Below are positions 1 to 12,201 of a DNA stretch of 64,000 bases, piece after piece. This DNA comes from Diplosphaera chodatii (Eukaryota; Chlorophyta; Trebouxiophyceae; Prasiolales; Stichococcaceae): NCBI GenBank assembly GCA_032358165.1, contig JAALGY010000012.1, positions 3,286,001 through 3,350,000 of the forward strand. Direction: 5' to 3'. The notes beneath the pieces were generated by a model. The model was not told the origin of the DNA. It ran no database searches and saw nothing but the letters and a program-made list of their open reading frames with translations. The stretch's first letter is position 1. Every line of letters begins with the position of its first letter. The position numbers and the translations under genes were made by a program.

Positions 1-604
1 GTGGTGCAGCGGGCGGCGGCGCTGTGCCACAGCCTGCTGGCGGCGGCGCGCGCGGACTCGCGACAACCTGAGCGCCTGCCGCACGCCCTGCAGCACCTGC
101 AGCCCGCTGCGCCCGCCTGCCTGCGGTGGGTCCAGGGTTCCAAGTGTAGGATTCTGCTCGCTGTGTTTGATGGTGGCTCAGCAGCCGGGCTGCATGACAA
201 CGCCGCTGCAGATGTCGTCACTCGAGTTGAACCTGGTCATGGCACATGGCGGCTACTGATGTGTGATCAGGAGACAGATCCTGGGTCTGCCTTTGGCAGT
301 GGGCTTCAGCAGGTGCATCTGCTGGTCAGCATCATCACGTTTGCTGACCCTTGTGGTGTCCCCAAGTCTGCCACAACTGTTGCTCGTGCGTGCTGCCAAT
401 GCAGGCTGCTCAACCTGTGGCTGTGCAGCCCGGCGCTCGTGGAGTGCAGCGAGCACGAGCTCATGGCGCTGGCCGTGTCGACGGCGGAGCTGGCAGCGGC
501 GGCGGCGCGCGGCGCGGGCCTGCCTGGGGCCCAGACGCCGCTGCTGCAGCTCCTGGCCGGCTGCCTGGAGCGCCTCGATGCAGATCAGCCAGCCGGCGGC
601 AACA

Positions 605-648
<44 letters not shown>

Positions 649-3600
649 AGCGGTCGTACCACTGCCGCAGCTGCAGCTGCAGGGTCTGCTGCGGCGCTGC
701 GGGGAGTGGCACGGGGAGCTGTGGAGCCGGCAGCGGCACGCAGTAGGGGCGGCGACCCTGGGCCGGAAGCAGGCACGGGCGATGGCTGGGACTTGGCGGT
801 GGCCCACGCCGCAGTCGCAGTCGCCAGGCTGGCCACTGGCGGCTCCGAGGGCAGCAGCGACAGCAGCGCTGACAGCGATGGCAGCGCTGACAGCGGCGAC
901 GGCAGCGGCGGCAGCCTCAGCGACGGCGGCTGCGGCGAAGGCAGCACAGAGGCGGCCTTTGCTGCCAGCGTGGCGGCGGCAGGGGCGCTGCTGGAGCACT
1001 ACTGGCAGCTGCGCGACGGGATCGCCGGGCATGACGCGGTGGCGGGGGCCATGGCCGCGCCGCTGCTGTTCGGCGCGGCCTACCGGGACCGGCAGCAGCA
1101 GTACCTGCAGCGCTACATCGGGGCGCTGTACGCCGCCGTGGATGAGCTGGAAGCAGCGTGCGCCCGGCAGCTGCAAGCAGAAGCCACGTCCGCCGCCGGC
1201 AGGGGCGGCCGCGCCGCCGGCGCCGCCGCCGCCACCCGCAGCCGGCCGACCGCCGGGCTGCTGCTGCACAGGGTGACCCAGCTGGCGCAGGCGGCGTCGC
1301 GCGTCGCCCCGCACGTGCTGCGCAGCGCGCCCGCGGACCCCGCGGCCTGGTTCCCCTGGCAGCCCTGGAGCGGGGCGGTGGCCGCCTGCCTCGAGCGGCT
1401 GCTGGACCTGCGGCGCGGGCTGCCGGCGGCGATCGCGCGCCGCGAGGAGATCGCGGACCTGCGGTTGGGGCGGTCCACCACTTTCGCCTGGCGGCGGTGG
1501 ACCTCGTCACTGTGGCGACGGGGCGCGGCGTGGCGGCCCTGCAGCGGCCGCCGCTGCCGGCGCTGCTCGCCGCGCTGCCGCGCGGCCTGGGCGCCGGCCC
1601 GGCGGACCCTGACCACGACCGGCGGGCGCCCGCGGCGCTGCGCTCCAGGGTGGCGGCCGCGGTCTGCGGGGCCGTGGCGGGGGTGGCGGACGCGCTGGAG
1701 TCCCCGCCGCCGCCGCCGCCCCTGAGCCCCCAGCTGCTGCACAGCGCATACTGCGCCACCGTTGCTGTGCTGGGTGAGCTCCCTGGGTGTAGACTGCGGG
1801 AAAATAAGTCAGCGAAGCCCATCTTCCGCTGCTGGCACAGCTCCAACATGCTGCTTGCCTATCATGCTGGCTGCCATAAACACGTGAGCCACATCTGACA
1901 TGCCACTGCTTGAGCAGCGCTGCATGATGCTTTGGTATGTGCTCGCCGCAGGAAGCTTGCCTGAGGGGGCCAGAGGCAGCCTGTGGCAGCACGGCCCGAG
2001 GCAGCAGGAAGCGGCAGGCAGGCAGCAGGAGGCAACGGCAGCATCGGCCCCACCCGTGGTCTGCGGACAGTCTGAGGAGTCACTACGTCCTACGACCTGT
2101 CCTCTGGCGCAGCAGTTGGCGCACCTCGTCACGCGGCTGCTGCAGGGGGGCCTGGCGACACGTGTGGGGATTTTCAGCACCGCCAGGGGAGCAGCAGGTG
2201 CGCTGACATCCAAGCAAACATCATTTGCTGGTTCATGGTATTGCTTGTGCACCCCCGCGGGTCTGCGCATACGGTCGATCGCAATGTGGAGGCGGCTGGC
2301 AGAGTGTTTCGCCCCCTAAGTATTCTGAACCTGACTGCGTGCAGCTGTGATGGCCGTGCTGGCGCCGCCGCCAGCGGCGCACAGGAACCAGCAGCAGCGG
2401 CGGCGGTTGGCGGCGGGGGCTGCGAAGCCCGTCTCAGCGCTCTGTGTTGCGCTGGCGGCGCTGTGCGAGGTCGGCGACGCGGCGCAGGCGGCGCTCGGGC
2501 ACGCCGACAGCAGCGGCAACTGGCCGGCGGTGTCGGCAGCCGTCAGACAGGTGCGCCCTGGTGCCTGGGCCAGCTGATGTGGCACATGCGCAGTTGCGGC
2601 TGGCAAATGTGTGGTGCGGAGTCAAACTGCAGGTTGGTTGGTCGGGAACCCTTGTGACTGAAGACTGCACCGTCCAGCTCAGGTCGTGTGGTGTCTAACG
2701 GCGGCACACAGGAGCTTTGCTGTGCATCATCACTTATGTGGCAGTGATTGGCCATCTGACTGACTGATATGACCCGGCAGGCGCTGTCGCACGAGGCTCC
2801 GGAAGCACGGCAGCAGATCGAGGCAGCCCTGCGGCAGGTTGACGAGGTCCTGGAGCGGAAGCAGGAAGCAGCTGCCAGCGCCACCAATGCAGTGCGCAGT
2901 CTGACTGTGGCAGCTGGATGCCTCTCAGTCAACCTTCATCGTTGCATGTTGCAGACATGGCTGGCGTTTGCCTGTCAACGAGCTTGTAAGGGTGCGATAC
3001 CAATAGTCCCAAGTGTGAACTCTGTGCAGGGTGCAGCGGGCAAGTCCCCATCGCGGCCCAGGCGCAGCAAACAGCAGGCAGGGGCGGTTGAGCAGCCGCA
3101 GCGCACGGCCGAAAGCGCGGAAGCAGCCATGCGCGCCTTGCTGCTGGTGAGCAATCCTGTCGCCACAACGTCATACTCCTCCTGCTGCAGCAAAAGCAGA
3201 GTCCCTTAGCAGCTTGGCAGCTATGCAGCTGGAAACCAGTCTCAAGACTATACCTGGTTCGGCTGCTGAACGAACATGTAGCAGCTGCGTACAAGCTCAA
3301 GAGCATCTGCAGGTCGTAACGGGGTGTGGTCCCTGCTGCTGCAGGAAGAGGAGGAAGCGGCTGCTGCAGCGCCCAGCAGGGCTGCGAAGCCGCAGCCGAA
3401 GTCGAAGCAGGCGGCGTCAGCGGCGGCGGCACTCACGGCTGGCAGCGCAGCAGGTGCAGCAGGTGCCGCAGCAGCTTCCACTACTTCAGCTCCAGCGGAA
3501 GCAGGTGCAGCGGCGAAAGCAGCAAGGACTGGGCCTGCAGTGCCAAGGCCGGTGCAGCAGTGGATGAGGTGCCCCATCACACAGGAGGTGATGCGGGACC

Positions 3601-3761
3601 CGGTGCTGTGCGAGGCGGACGGGCAGACCTACGAGCGGGCCGCCATCACCGCCTGGCTGCAGCAGCACGGCACATCCTTTGTCAGCGGAGCGTCGGCACA
3701 GACGCGGAACCTGATACCCAACCACACGCTGCGCAGCATGATTCAGGCATCGCAGCAATGA
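1..3761 (+). CDS. U-box E3 ubiquitin ligase paralog U1; 5' end outside window, one frameshift
   Basis: Predicted U-box E3 ligase, which would bind an E2 enzyme through its C-terminal U-box and pass ubiquitin to an unknown target. Exons seen: 1-125 (exon A, 3' part), 405-1773 (B), 1952-2197 (C), 2345-2550 (D), 2781-2891 (E), 3030-3146 (F) and 3345-3761 (G and H fused). All borders are GT-AG and their phases match the paralogs. Exon B has the family blocks LLNLWL, AAFAASVAAAGALLEHY, WQPWSGAVAACLERLL and GVAALQRPPLPALL, probably helical, separated by a Gly-rich run. The U-box (CPITQEVMRDPVLCEADGQ, then TYERAAITAWL and NHTLRSMI) lies in an uninterrupted last exon, unlike every sibling. Exon B changes frame between about 1440 and 1475 (1369 nt; in-phase paralogs are one nt longer modulo 3), so this copy is a pseudogene or carries a sequence error. 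Exons -1 and 0 lie upstream of the window. Confidence 0.85.
605..649 (+). repeat. (GGC)n microsatellite encoding poly-Gly in U1
   Basis: An uninterrupted GGC run of about 14-15 triplets in exon B of U1, in a loop between conserved blocks. Similar Gly runs recur in exon B of most paralogs. Confidence 0.9.
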
Positions 3762-3827
3762 GTGCGACGTTGCACAGAAGTTTTCAGTGTTGCGATTCTG
3801 ATGTTTTTTCGGGTCGGCCAAGGCCGC

Positions 3828-3832
3828 TGTAA
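3828..3832 (+). promoter_or_regulatory. TGTAA polyadenylation signal of U1
   Basis: TGTAA starts 67 nt after the U1 stop codon. This is the usual chlorophyte poly(A) signal and marks the likely 3' end of the U1 transcript. The same element at a similar distance follows U3, U6 and U7. Confidence 0.6.
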
Positions 3833-4514
3833 CATGTAGTAGGTGTTCAGTGTACACATGCCAACACATGGCATTGCTTAGGAGCACCAGTTGCAAGGTT
3901 GTGTGGCTTCAGCCCCACTGTGTACTTCCTTGGGACAATCACTGTCGAACTCAAGCAATGCTGTAGTGATCATTTCTTTGTTGTATGTTGGAGTGAACAT
4001 ACGCACTTGGCATGCACAGCTTGCTTGCCAGACCCAAACATCCTTGGCGGTCCAGTGCATGTGTCCTTGCAAGCGACATCACTCGCTGTCATCAATACTT
4101 CACGGGAACCGTGCAGCACTATCTGTGGCTGGTGTAACTGCTGCTAATGTGGTGGTGTCCGATGATGTACAGCATGTGACGTTCAGCCTTCCTGAACATA
4201 GGACCGTACCTCAGAATGTTGAAATGTTGGGAGCTGGCCAATGGTAGCCCTGAGCGTAGGAAGCAAAGGACGTTGCGGGCCTGGGACAATAGAACGTCGC
4301 ACTCCTGAGGTCATTTCGTTGGCCATCCATGCTATGTTGTTATCATAGGGAGCTCCGAGCTGCGCTTCTACTGATTTTCGGCGACACATGGCCCAGGACC
4401 CCGTTGCTGGCACCATGTGAAATCACATATGTCCGCACCGCTGCGGTGCTCCTGCGTACAGCTGCACATTCTGCACTTGAGACGTCGTCGTCAGTCGTGA
4501 AGAGCACAGACGAG
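3833..4514. other. U1-U2 intergenic region
   Basis: About 680 bp of lower-GC sequence. Short ORFs occur on both strands but show no domain and no match to any exon in the window. It presumably holds the 5' leader and promoter of U2. Confidence 0.5.
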
Positions 4515-7500
4515 ATGGTCACAGCGAAGCTCGACAAGCAATCGGCCGTGCGGGTCAACCACGTCGCGCAGGATTTGCAGCAGCTCGAAGCCAGGCTCGC
4601 CCGGAAGCGGTGCACACATTTCTCTTTTCCATCAGCGCTCGCCTGGTTGTTCGTTCACACTGGGAGCATGTGATTCGCAGTCGTCACTGTGGCGCACTGG
4701 TGTCTGCTTGAAGCCAGCAAGCGCCATTCTGGCGCCAGCTGTCGCCATGCTTGGTCATATTTGTGCGCCGTGATGCCTTCGCAGGGGTCTGCAGGCGATG
4801 CTCAGGGCCAGCAGGCAGGAGGAGGTCACTCGTCTCCTGAGTCTCACATCAGAGGCGCCGCCTGACGAGGCGACGGCAGCGCTCGAGCGGCTGTGTGGCG
4901 TGTGCGAACAGATCAGCAAGGTGGGGTCAACCCCTTCGCTGTTCCCCACCCCATTCTCTGCGTGCATCAATTTCATCACTATCACCAGAAGGACTGGGTA
5001 GCAGCCTGCAGGGAAGAGCAAGACGACGCTCGCAAATGGCCATGTTGTGCATGGCCACGACGCAGCCACCAATTCCAACAGATGTGCATCTAGCGTCCCC
5101 CGCAGGTTGATGCACGCAGTGATGACCAGGCGACCGCATGGCTGCTGCGCGATGGGGTTGCACTCCTGGGCGGCGTGTTTGAGCGCCGGGCAGTTGGGCT
5201 GGCCTTCCGGCGAGAGGCGGCGTGGCATCAGGCAGCGCTGTGCAGCACGCTGCTGGTGGCGGCCCGTGCTGCCGAGGCCCAAAACCCTGACTGCTTGCAG
5301 CACGCCCTGCAGCACCTGCAGCACGCCGCGCCCGCCTGCATCATGTGAGTGCAGGGCGATGGGCTGTGTTTTCAAAGGGTCTCAACCTGCACCAGTTGCA
5401 CAAGTCTGTGCACATGCATTCATGGTGACATCTCAGACACTGACGTTCGGTGGTGCATGCATGTGCTGCTGCTGGTCTATGGCGTGGCGCATGCCTGCAG
5501 CACCAGTCAGTGATGTTACTCAGCTTCGTATTTGCTGTGCAATTGGAAATAAAACACATGCGGGGCTGCACACAAAACCGGTTTGGCTGCTGCACAAGCA
5601 ATCTACACTGATCCTCGGTGCTGAACTGCAGACTCCTTCACGAGTATTTCCAGAAACCAGCACTCATGGTGGGCAAGGCAAATGAGTGCCTAGCCCTGGC
5701 CGTCACAACTGCCGAGCTGGCAGAAGCAGCATCCCACAGCGATGAACTGCTGCCTTTCCAAAACTTGCTGCTGGGTTTCGTAGACGGCTGCCGGCAGCAG
5801 CTCAGTGAGCCCAGCTCAAACCGCAGTGCAGCGCCGTCCGGTGCTGCAGCTGAAGTCGCAGCCGCCGCCGCCGCAAGCAGCACCGTCGATGCAGCCGTGC
5901 TTGTGCCGCCCGCGGCCTGTCCGCAGCAAGCGCCAGGTGCAGATGTGACGGCAGCGGCAGCACTGCCGCACGGCGGCCTTGTAGCAGGGGACTCTGAGAC
6001 GCCCGCCGGCTGGGATGTGGCCCTGGGCTTTGCCACCGTTGCACTTGCCAGACTTGCCACTGAGAGCGGGGCAAGGGACAGCGCCGGCGGCAGCAGCGTT
6101 GCCGGCGGCGGCAACCGAAGCGGCGGCGGCGGCGGCCGTGCCAAGGTGCAGTGGCCATGCTGCACGCTTGACGCATCCTTTGCCGCCTGCCTGGCGGCGG
6201 CGCAGGCGCTGCTGGACCACTGCATGCTCGCAGCCAGCGCCAGCATCAGAGCCAGCGTGAGGGAGGACGCGGCGGTTGCAAAGGCCATCGCCACCCCGCT
6301 GTGCTTCGGGCCTGAGCACCTAGCTCCGCAGCAGCAGCACTTGCTGCACATTGGCAGAGCCCTTGAGCTTGCCGTGGCAGAGTTTGCAGCAAACCCAGCG
6401 TCCGGCATACCAGCCGGCGACAGCGCAGCAGGCGGCGCCACTGCCGACAGCGGCCAGGCATGCCTACTAGCTTCGGCGTGCAGGGTGCATCGGCTCGCGC
6501 AGGCAGTGCCATTCGCAGTGCAGCGGCTGCTGCCGATTGAACACCGGCAGCTGAGCACATGGGCGACGTGGCAGCCCTGGAGCGAGGCCGTCACCGCCTG
6601 CCTGCAGCGGCTGCTGCACTTCGAGGGCTCTGCAGCGGCCGCGCAGTCGGGCCCCACGGCTGAGGTGATGTACCAGGCCAGGATGTGGCTCCTCGGCGGC
6701 GCGCACCAGGCGCTGCGTGCCCCCCTGGATCATGAGGTGGCGGCCCTGCAGCAGCCCCCGGTGCCCGCGCTGCTGTCAGCGGTCGCGTGTGCCTGCCGCC
6801 ACAGCCCGACGGCGAATCACTGCGACCGGGAGCAGGTTGCGGAGCTGCGCGGGAGCGGGATGCAGGCGGCGTATGCGGCTGCATCGGCGGTGGCGGAGGC
6901 GCTGGCTGGTTTGGACCCTGAAACTGCGCTGCAGAGCGTCACCCCGCCGCTGCTGCGCAGCACCTGCTGCGCCGTCAGTGCCCTCCTACGTAAGTGCTTG
7001 CCGCACACCAGGCCTTCGGGTAACTGCCTGTGGAAGCCTGTGCCTCTGTCAAGTGACTTGTCAAGTGACTGCACTCCACATGCAGTTGGTACATGTCACA
7101 CCTTGGCGAGGAGCACACAAGTCAGCGTCTTGGGTGCATCTGATGGCCCAGGCATGTGCTTCTCTCACAGGCGTCCCAGCAGAACTGCTCGGCGGACAGC
7201 TTGGTGGAAGCTTGTGGCAGCATGGGCTCCGCCAGCACGACGACGACAGGGCTGTGGCGGCGCACGAGCTGGATCTCGGGCGGCTGGGGCGCAACGACAC
7301 GCCCTGGCAGCAGCTGCAGCAGCTGGCACGCCTGGTGACACGGCTGCTGCGGGGGGGCCTGCCGGCAGTCGCGGAGCGCTTGTGCACGTCCGGTGCACCA
7401 GAAGGTGTGCCAAGACATGCACTCGAGCACCCTGGTGTTGCGGTCCGTTGAGATCAGCATGCTTGACAGGCGATGGTGATCTTGTTTTAGCCCCCCACAT

Positions 7501-9432
7501 GCAGAGGCACTGGAGCCTAGGAGACCCAACTGCACTCCCACTACCCCTTCCTGTCTTGCATCAGGCAATGCATGTACCTCACAACCGTGCAGGTTATAGC
7601 CTTCATGTAGAGACAGTATTTCATCGGCAGTGACCCGGTGCAGGCTCGCCTGGCAGTCTCCTAAGTTGGCCAACACCCCAGCCTCCTTGCCGATTGCAGG
7701 CACTTACAGCTGAGCTTCGGCTCCAAATGGACATCAAGCAACCTAGGCCTGGACATCAAGCAACCTAGGCCTGGGAACCGTGTTGCAGTCTCAACCGTGT
7801 TGGCCGGTCTGCATGCAGCTCTTCTGGCGGCGCTGGCGCCTCCGCCGCCGCCGCCGCCAGGTACCTACCGACAGCGGCGGCAGCGGCTGGCGGCGGGGGC
7901 TGAGCAGCCCATTGCAGACAGCTGCACAGCGCTAGCGGCGATGTGCCGCCTGAGCTCCGCAGCATGCCAAGCAGTCTCGGCTGAACACGACAGCGGCAGC
8001 TGGTCTGTCGTGTCAGCGGCTATCAGACAGGTGCTCGACTGTCGAGGCATGCGCATGTAATGTGCTTGCCTTGGCGTGCACTCCGCACCTAATGAGGTCA
8101 CACCTGCAGGCTGGCTGGGCTTTCAGCCTTCTGACGGAAACCAGGGTATTCGCAGGTCCGAGTCGCCCAGCGTGCACTTACAGCAGTGCCAGGTATGCAT
8201 CCGGCATCTGGCATCCCAGCTGACTATGCGCCTTTTGCATGGGCAGGCGCTCCCATACGAGGCTGCAGAGGTCCGGTGGCACGTAGAGGAAGCCCTGCAG
8301 CAGGTCGACCAGTGGCTGGACAGGCAGCAGGAAGGCGCTGCCGCCAGCGCCGCAGCCGTGAGCTATCTGTCCAATACCTGCAAGATTTCTGCATACAGTC
8401 GGCACAAGCATGGCTGCCCTGGCCCTCTCATGGCGTAGTGGCGCCTGCTGCTAGGCAAAGGCAGGCCTGTCTCCTGTGTTGCAGGGCGCAGCAGCGACGC
8501 ACGTCACCAGCAGAAATAAAAAGACAGGGTCGCGTGGCTCGCTGCACCGTACAGTAGACAGCGCAGAAGCAGCCATGCACGCTTTGCTTCTGGTGAGCGA
8601 CCACTGCGTGTGTGCACCAGCCCATTCATGTGAAGATGATGTGATGTGATGAAGTCTTGACATCATGGCAGAGTCCTGTTGCTGTTAAATACCGGACAAC
8701 TGCAGCACTCCTGACGGCCCGTGGCTGGGCTCAATTGCATACAGGAAGAAGAGAAGGCAGCTGCTGCCGCAGCGAGGAAGGCAGTGAAGCTGCAACGTAA
8801 AGGGAAACTGGCGGCGGCATTTCCCGGCCCAGGCCACGGGGATGGCGCACATACTGCAGCATGCGGCATAGCCGACGCCTCGACTTCGTTACCAACGGTA
8901 CCGGAGGCAGGCGCAGCAGCAGCAGCAGACGCAGCGGCGGCACCAGGTCCTGCTGCGCCCACAACAGGGCTGCCGGCACAGCAGTGGATGAGGTGTCCCA
9001 TCATATCGGTGCGAAATGCAGCCCCCTCGGTGCATGTCCGTATGCAGCGTACACTCACTGATAAACAGCATCATACATGGTGCGCATGTGCACATGCATA
9101 TTCACACACGTAGAGCAGCCGAGAGCCACTGCTGCTAACCAAGCGTGACCACAGGAGTGCCCTGGCTCTGCAGCAGCGAACAGCCTGCACCTCTGCGTGT
9201 GGGAGGCAAGCTGCAGCCAGCTCGTGCACTTGCTCATTGCTGCTGCTGCACACAGGAGGTGATGCGGGACCCGGTGCTGTGCGAGGCGGACGGGCAGAGC
9301 TACGAGCGGGCCGCCATCACAGCGTGGCTGCAGCAGCACGGCACATCCTTTGTCAGCGGAGCGCCGGCGCAGACATCGAAGCTGATACCCAATTACACGC
9401 TGCGCAGCATCATTGAGGCTGCAGGATGCTGA
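4515..9432 (+). CDS. U-box E3 ubiquitin ligase paralog U2
   Basis: Ten coding exons: 4515-4609, 4785-4920, 5106-5344, 5632-6989, 7171-7404, 7819-8030, 8247-8357, 8485-8592, 8745-9008 and 9256-9432, giving about 977 residues. Every border is GT-AG, phases match the other paralogs, and no in-frame stop was seen. The start ATG at 4515 opens a 32-residue first exon whose phase-2 donor joins exon 0 in the correct frame; exon 0 has the family length of 136 nt. Exon B contains WATWQPWSEAVTACLQRLL-type helical blocks and Gly-rich loops. The Ala/Lys linker of exon G leads to a C-terminal U-box at roughly residues 910-976 (EVMRDPVLCEADGQSYERA, NYTLRSIIEA). At the G/H junction the usual CPITQ reads CPIIS. 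A likely active E3 ligase; partner E2 and substrate unknown. Confidence 0.87.
7729..7772. repeat. 22-bp tandem repeat, two copies
   Basis: GGACATCAAGCAACCTAGGC plus CT occurs twice back to back, at 7729-7750 and 7751-7772, inside the exon C-D intron of U2. The copies are identical, so the duplication is recent. Confidence 0.9.
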
Positions 9433-10442
9433 CATTCTGAAGCTTGCAGTCATCATAGAATGTTTGTAGCATGATGACATGGTCTTCTCCATTCAGACTT
9501 GAAGGCGTGGCGCATCAGCGTCATTGTGTTGTATATGGTGGCGTGTGTATCAGTGTGAAGCAGGACTGTAGCTGGGAGCAGCGTGTTATACACATGTGTG
9601 GTATTGTTGGTCGAACTGGGTCTCCAACATGACCCGAGCTGCACTGCGGTCTTGTATGATACTGATTAAACTCAAACGTGCAGCGATGCTTGACGTCAGG
9701 GAGCAACGTCAGCAGGGATTATTGCTCAGGCTTGGGTCTAGATTATATACCATTCATATCATTGGTATCTTTGTTAGCAATGTTAGCAATCAGTCACACG
9801 TCACTCCCACGCCTGCAGCCTCTCCTGCTTATTAGAGTGGGAAGGCAGTGCTACCTGCTGGCTGCGGTGGGCATCCAATCAGTGACTCGTTCCGCCGCCG
9901 TTGTCCTTATAATTGGCGGCATACTAAGTACAACCTCAAAGTTTTACCCCTCCATGTTTACCATCAGCAGCTTGGACTGACGAGGCTGCCAAGAAGCCAA
10001 GCTACACTGTCGCTCTGCAAGGGCGTGCCTGCATGGCCTCAGTGCGCTGCTTCCAATCGTCTGCAGAGTAGTGCTGCACCATATATAGGCCGTGACAAAC
10101 ATCTAGATCAAGTAGCCAGCGTAGACGAGCATCTGCAAAACACATACATGAGACACTACTCTTCCACACACGGCGCTGGAGACGCAGCACGACAAACTTA
10201 AAGGTACGGTGCGTGACCAGCTCGTCAGACGTGTTTGTCAGGACCGGATGCTGGCTGCAGTTTTGGTATCATCTTGGACTGCAAGCTGCTCACTGTCCGG
10301 TGGAGATGAACAAGTGCGATGATGCATGCTGATCACGCGCCATAATGAGGGATATGTTGTCTGTCAGAGGTGGTCGCAGCTAGATGGCGATTTCTGCGCG
10401 TGTAGGAGCTGACCGGCGCGTCCGCACTGTGCGGCACCCAAC
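9433..10442. other. U2-U3 intergenic region
   Basis: About 1 kb without a supported gene. A TATAATTGGCGGCA motif at 9908-9921 is almost repeated ahead of F1. No exon similar to the family's first exon with a fitting phase-2 donor was found upstream of U3. Confidence 0.5.
9908..9921 (+). promoter_or_regulatory. TATAATTGGCGGCA motif, possible promoter element of U3
   Basis: A TATA-like motif 535 bp before the U3 start. A near copy, TATAACTGGCGGCA, lies at 15539-15552, 559 bp before the F1 start, and neighbouring bases are also similar. A core-promoter role is inferred from spacing and orientation only; the pair could instead be remnants of duplicated flanks. Confidence 0.3.
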
Positions 10443-12166
10443 ATGGCGGAACTAGCAGCGAGCAGGAGCAGGCAGGAAACAATGACTGCCCTGCTGTGGG
10501 CAGCCTTCAAGGGGCCCAGCGAAATTGCCAGCTCAGCGCTGGACGAGCTGCGCCCACAGTCAGAGGAGGTCTTTCAGGTGCGGGTTTGGTTCCGCTGCCT
10601 TCCAGCTGCATGGTCGATGTCGTTTGGGCAGTGGCTGCCAAGGGCAGTCTGCTGCAACTCGCAGCTGGTCTGCTGTCCGCCAGCAAGCTGAGGACCACGC
10701 CACGTGGTATTTGTGGCTGCCTTCGTGGCTGGGGTCTTCCAACTTGGCTTCGTTTGCATGGTGCCCGCTGCGCCCCAGATCCTGAAGCACCATTCAGTGC
10801 AACATGCTGACTGGGGTTGCCACCATGCGCAGCATGACAGCCAGACGGCGGACTGGCTGCTGGACAAGGGTGTCATCCTGCTGAGCGACGCTCTGAAGCG
10901 CCCAATCTTCGGCGGCGCCGCAACTCCAGATGCTGCACATCACGTGGCGGCGCTGTGCCGGGTGCTGCTGGCGGCGGCACGGGGCAGGTCCACGACATCG
11001 AACCCCGAACCGCTGCTGCACGCCCTCACGTGGCTGCAGTTTGGAGCGCCCGCCTGCCTGCGGTGGGTAACACGCCGTGTGCTAGCCACCTAGCAGTCAA
11101 GTGTTCTTCGGCAATTTCTCCTATTCAGCCATAAGAAGGGTATGGCACTGTCACCCCACCCTGGATATAGAGCTACTGCCGGGCTTTGCAGCATTCTATG
11201 TTCTGGAACAGTCAATTCAACAGGCCAGGCAGCAATCAGCATCTGCCCGCATGCTCAGATGGCCTCTGCTGCTGGCTGCAGACAGCACTGCTGCTGCAAT
11301 TGCTTGCTTGGTGGCTTGCGCCAAGACCTGAACCTGTGTGAATACAGCGCCTTTGCCCGATGTAACATCTGGGTCTGCCGCTGTGCAGCCTATGCTGAGC
11401 ACTGCCGATGTGCAGCCTATGCTACGCACTGATCAATCCTTGCCGTGACGCAGGCTGCTCAACCTGTGGCTCGGCGACCCAGGGCTCAAGGCGGGCCGCG
11501 AGGACGAGTGCCTGGCTCTGGCCATCACGACGGCCGAGCTCGCGGATGCGGCGTCCTGCAGCGAGGGGCTGCCCAGGGGCCAGGCGCCGCTGCTGCGCTT
11601 CTGTGAAGGCTGCCGGCGGCGCCTTCAAGCAATGTGGCAGGCCCCGGTCCCAAAGCCGGCTGCCGACACACCTCCAGGCGCCGAGCGCAGCGCTGAAGCG
11701 AGCGAGCTGCCCAGCGCAACGACTCACGGCATGACCACCCTGCGCATGATGGCAGACTCGATGGCTCAGGTCGGCAGGCAGCCTGAGCCGCTGGAGGATG
11801 ACAGCCCTAACGGCTGGGATGCGGCGCTGGGCCTTGCCGCGACTGCAGTCGCCAGGCTGGCCCTCGAAAACTCCTCTCTTGGCGGCGGCGGCGGCAGCGG
11901 CAGCGGCAGCAGCACAGACAGCGCCTTTGCTGCCAGCCTGGCGGCTGCGCAGGTGCTGCTGGACCACTATGCCTGCGCGAGCAGCGAGCAGATTAGAGAG
12001 GACCAGATGGTGTCCAGGGCCATTGCCGCTCCGCTGCAGTACGGCCCCGCCTATGCACTCGAGAAGCAGCAGCTGCTGCGCACCATTGGCACCACGGTTG
12101 CCACTGCCGTGGCAAAGTTCGAGGTAGCAACCACTGGTGCGCTAGGGTTTGGCAGCCGTGATGCCT

Positions 12167-12201
<35 letters not shown>

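Noticed and set aside
1..1725. A single continuous 574-residue protein
   Set aside because: The ORF runs through the A-B intron and past the exon B frameshift. Paralog comparison shows the real exons.
5638..6657. 339-codon minus-strand ORF opposite U2 exon B
   Set aside because: A shadow of GC-rich coding sequence without homologous counterparts at consistent positions in the paralogs.
10200..10442. A first exon for U3 like those of U2, U5, U6, U7 and U10
   Set aside because: No ATG followed by an open phase-2 GT donor could be joined to exon 0 of U3, so the ATG at 10443 was kept.
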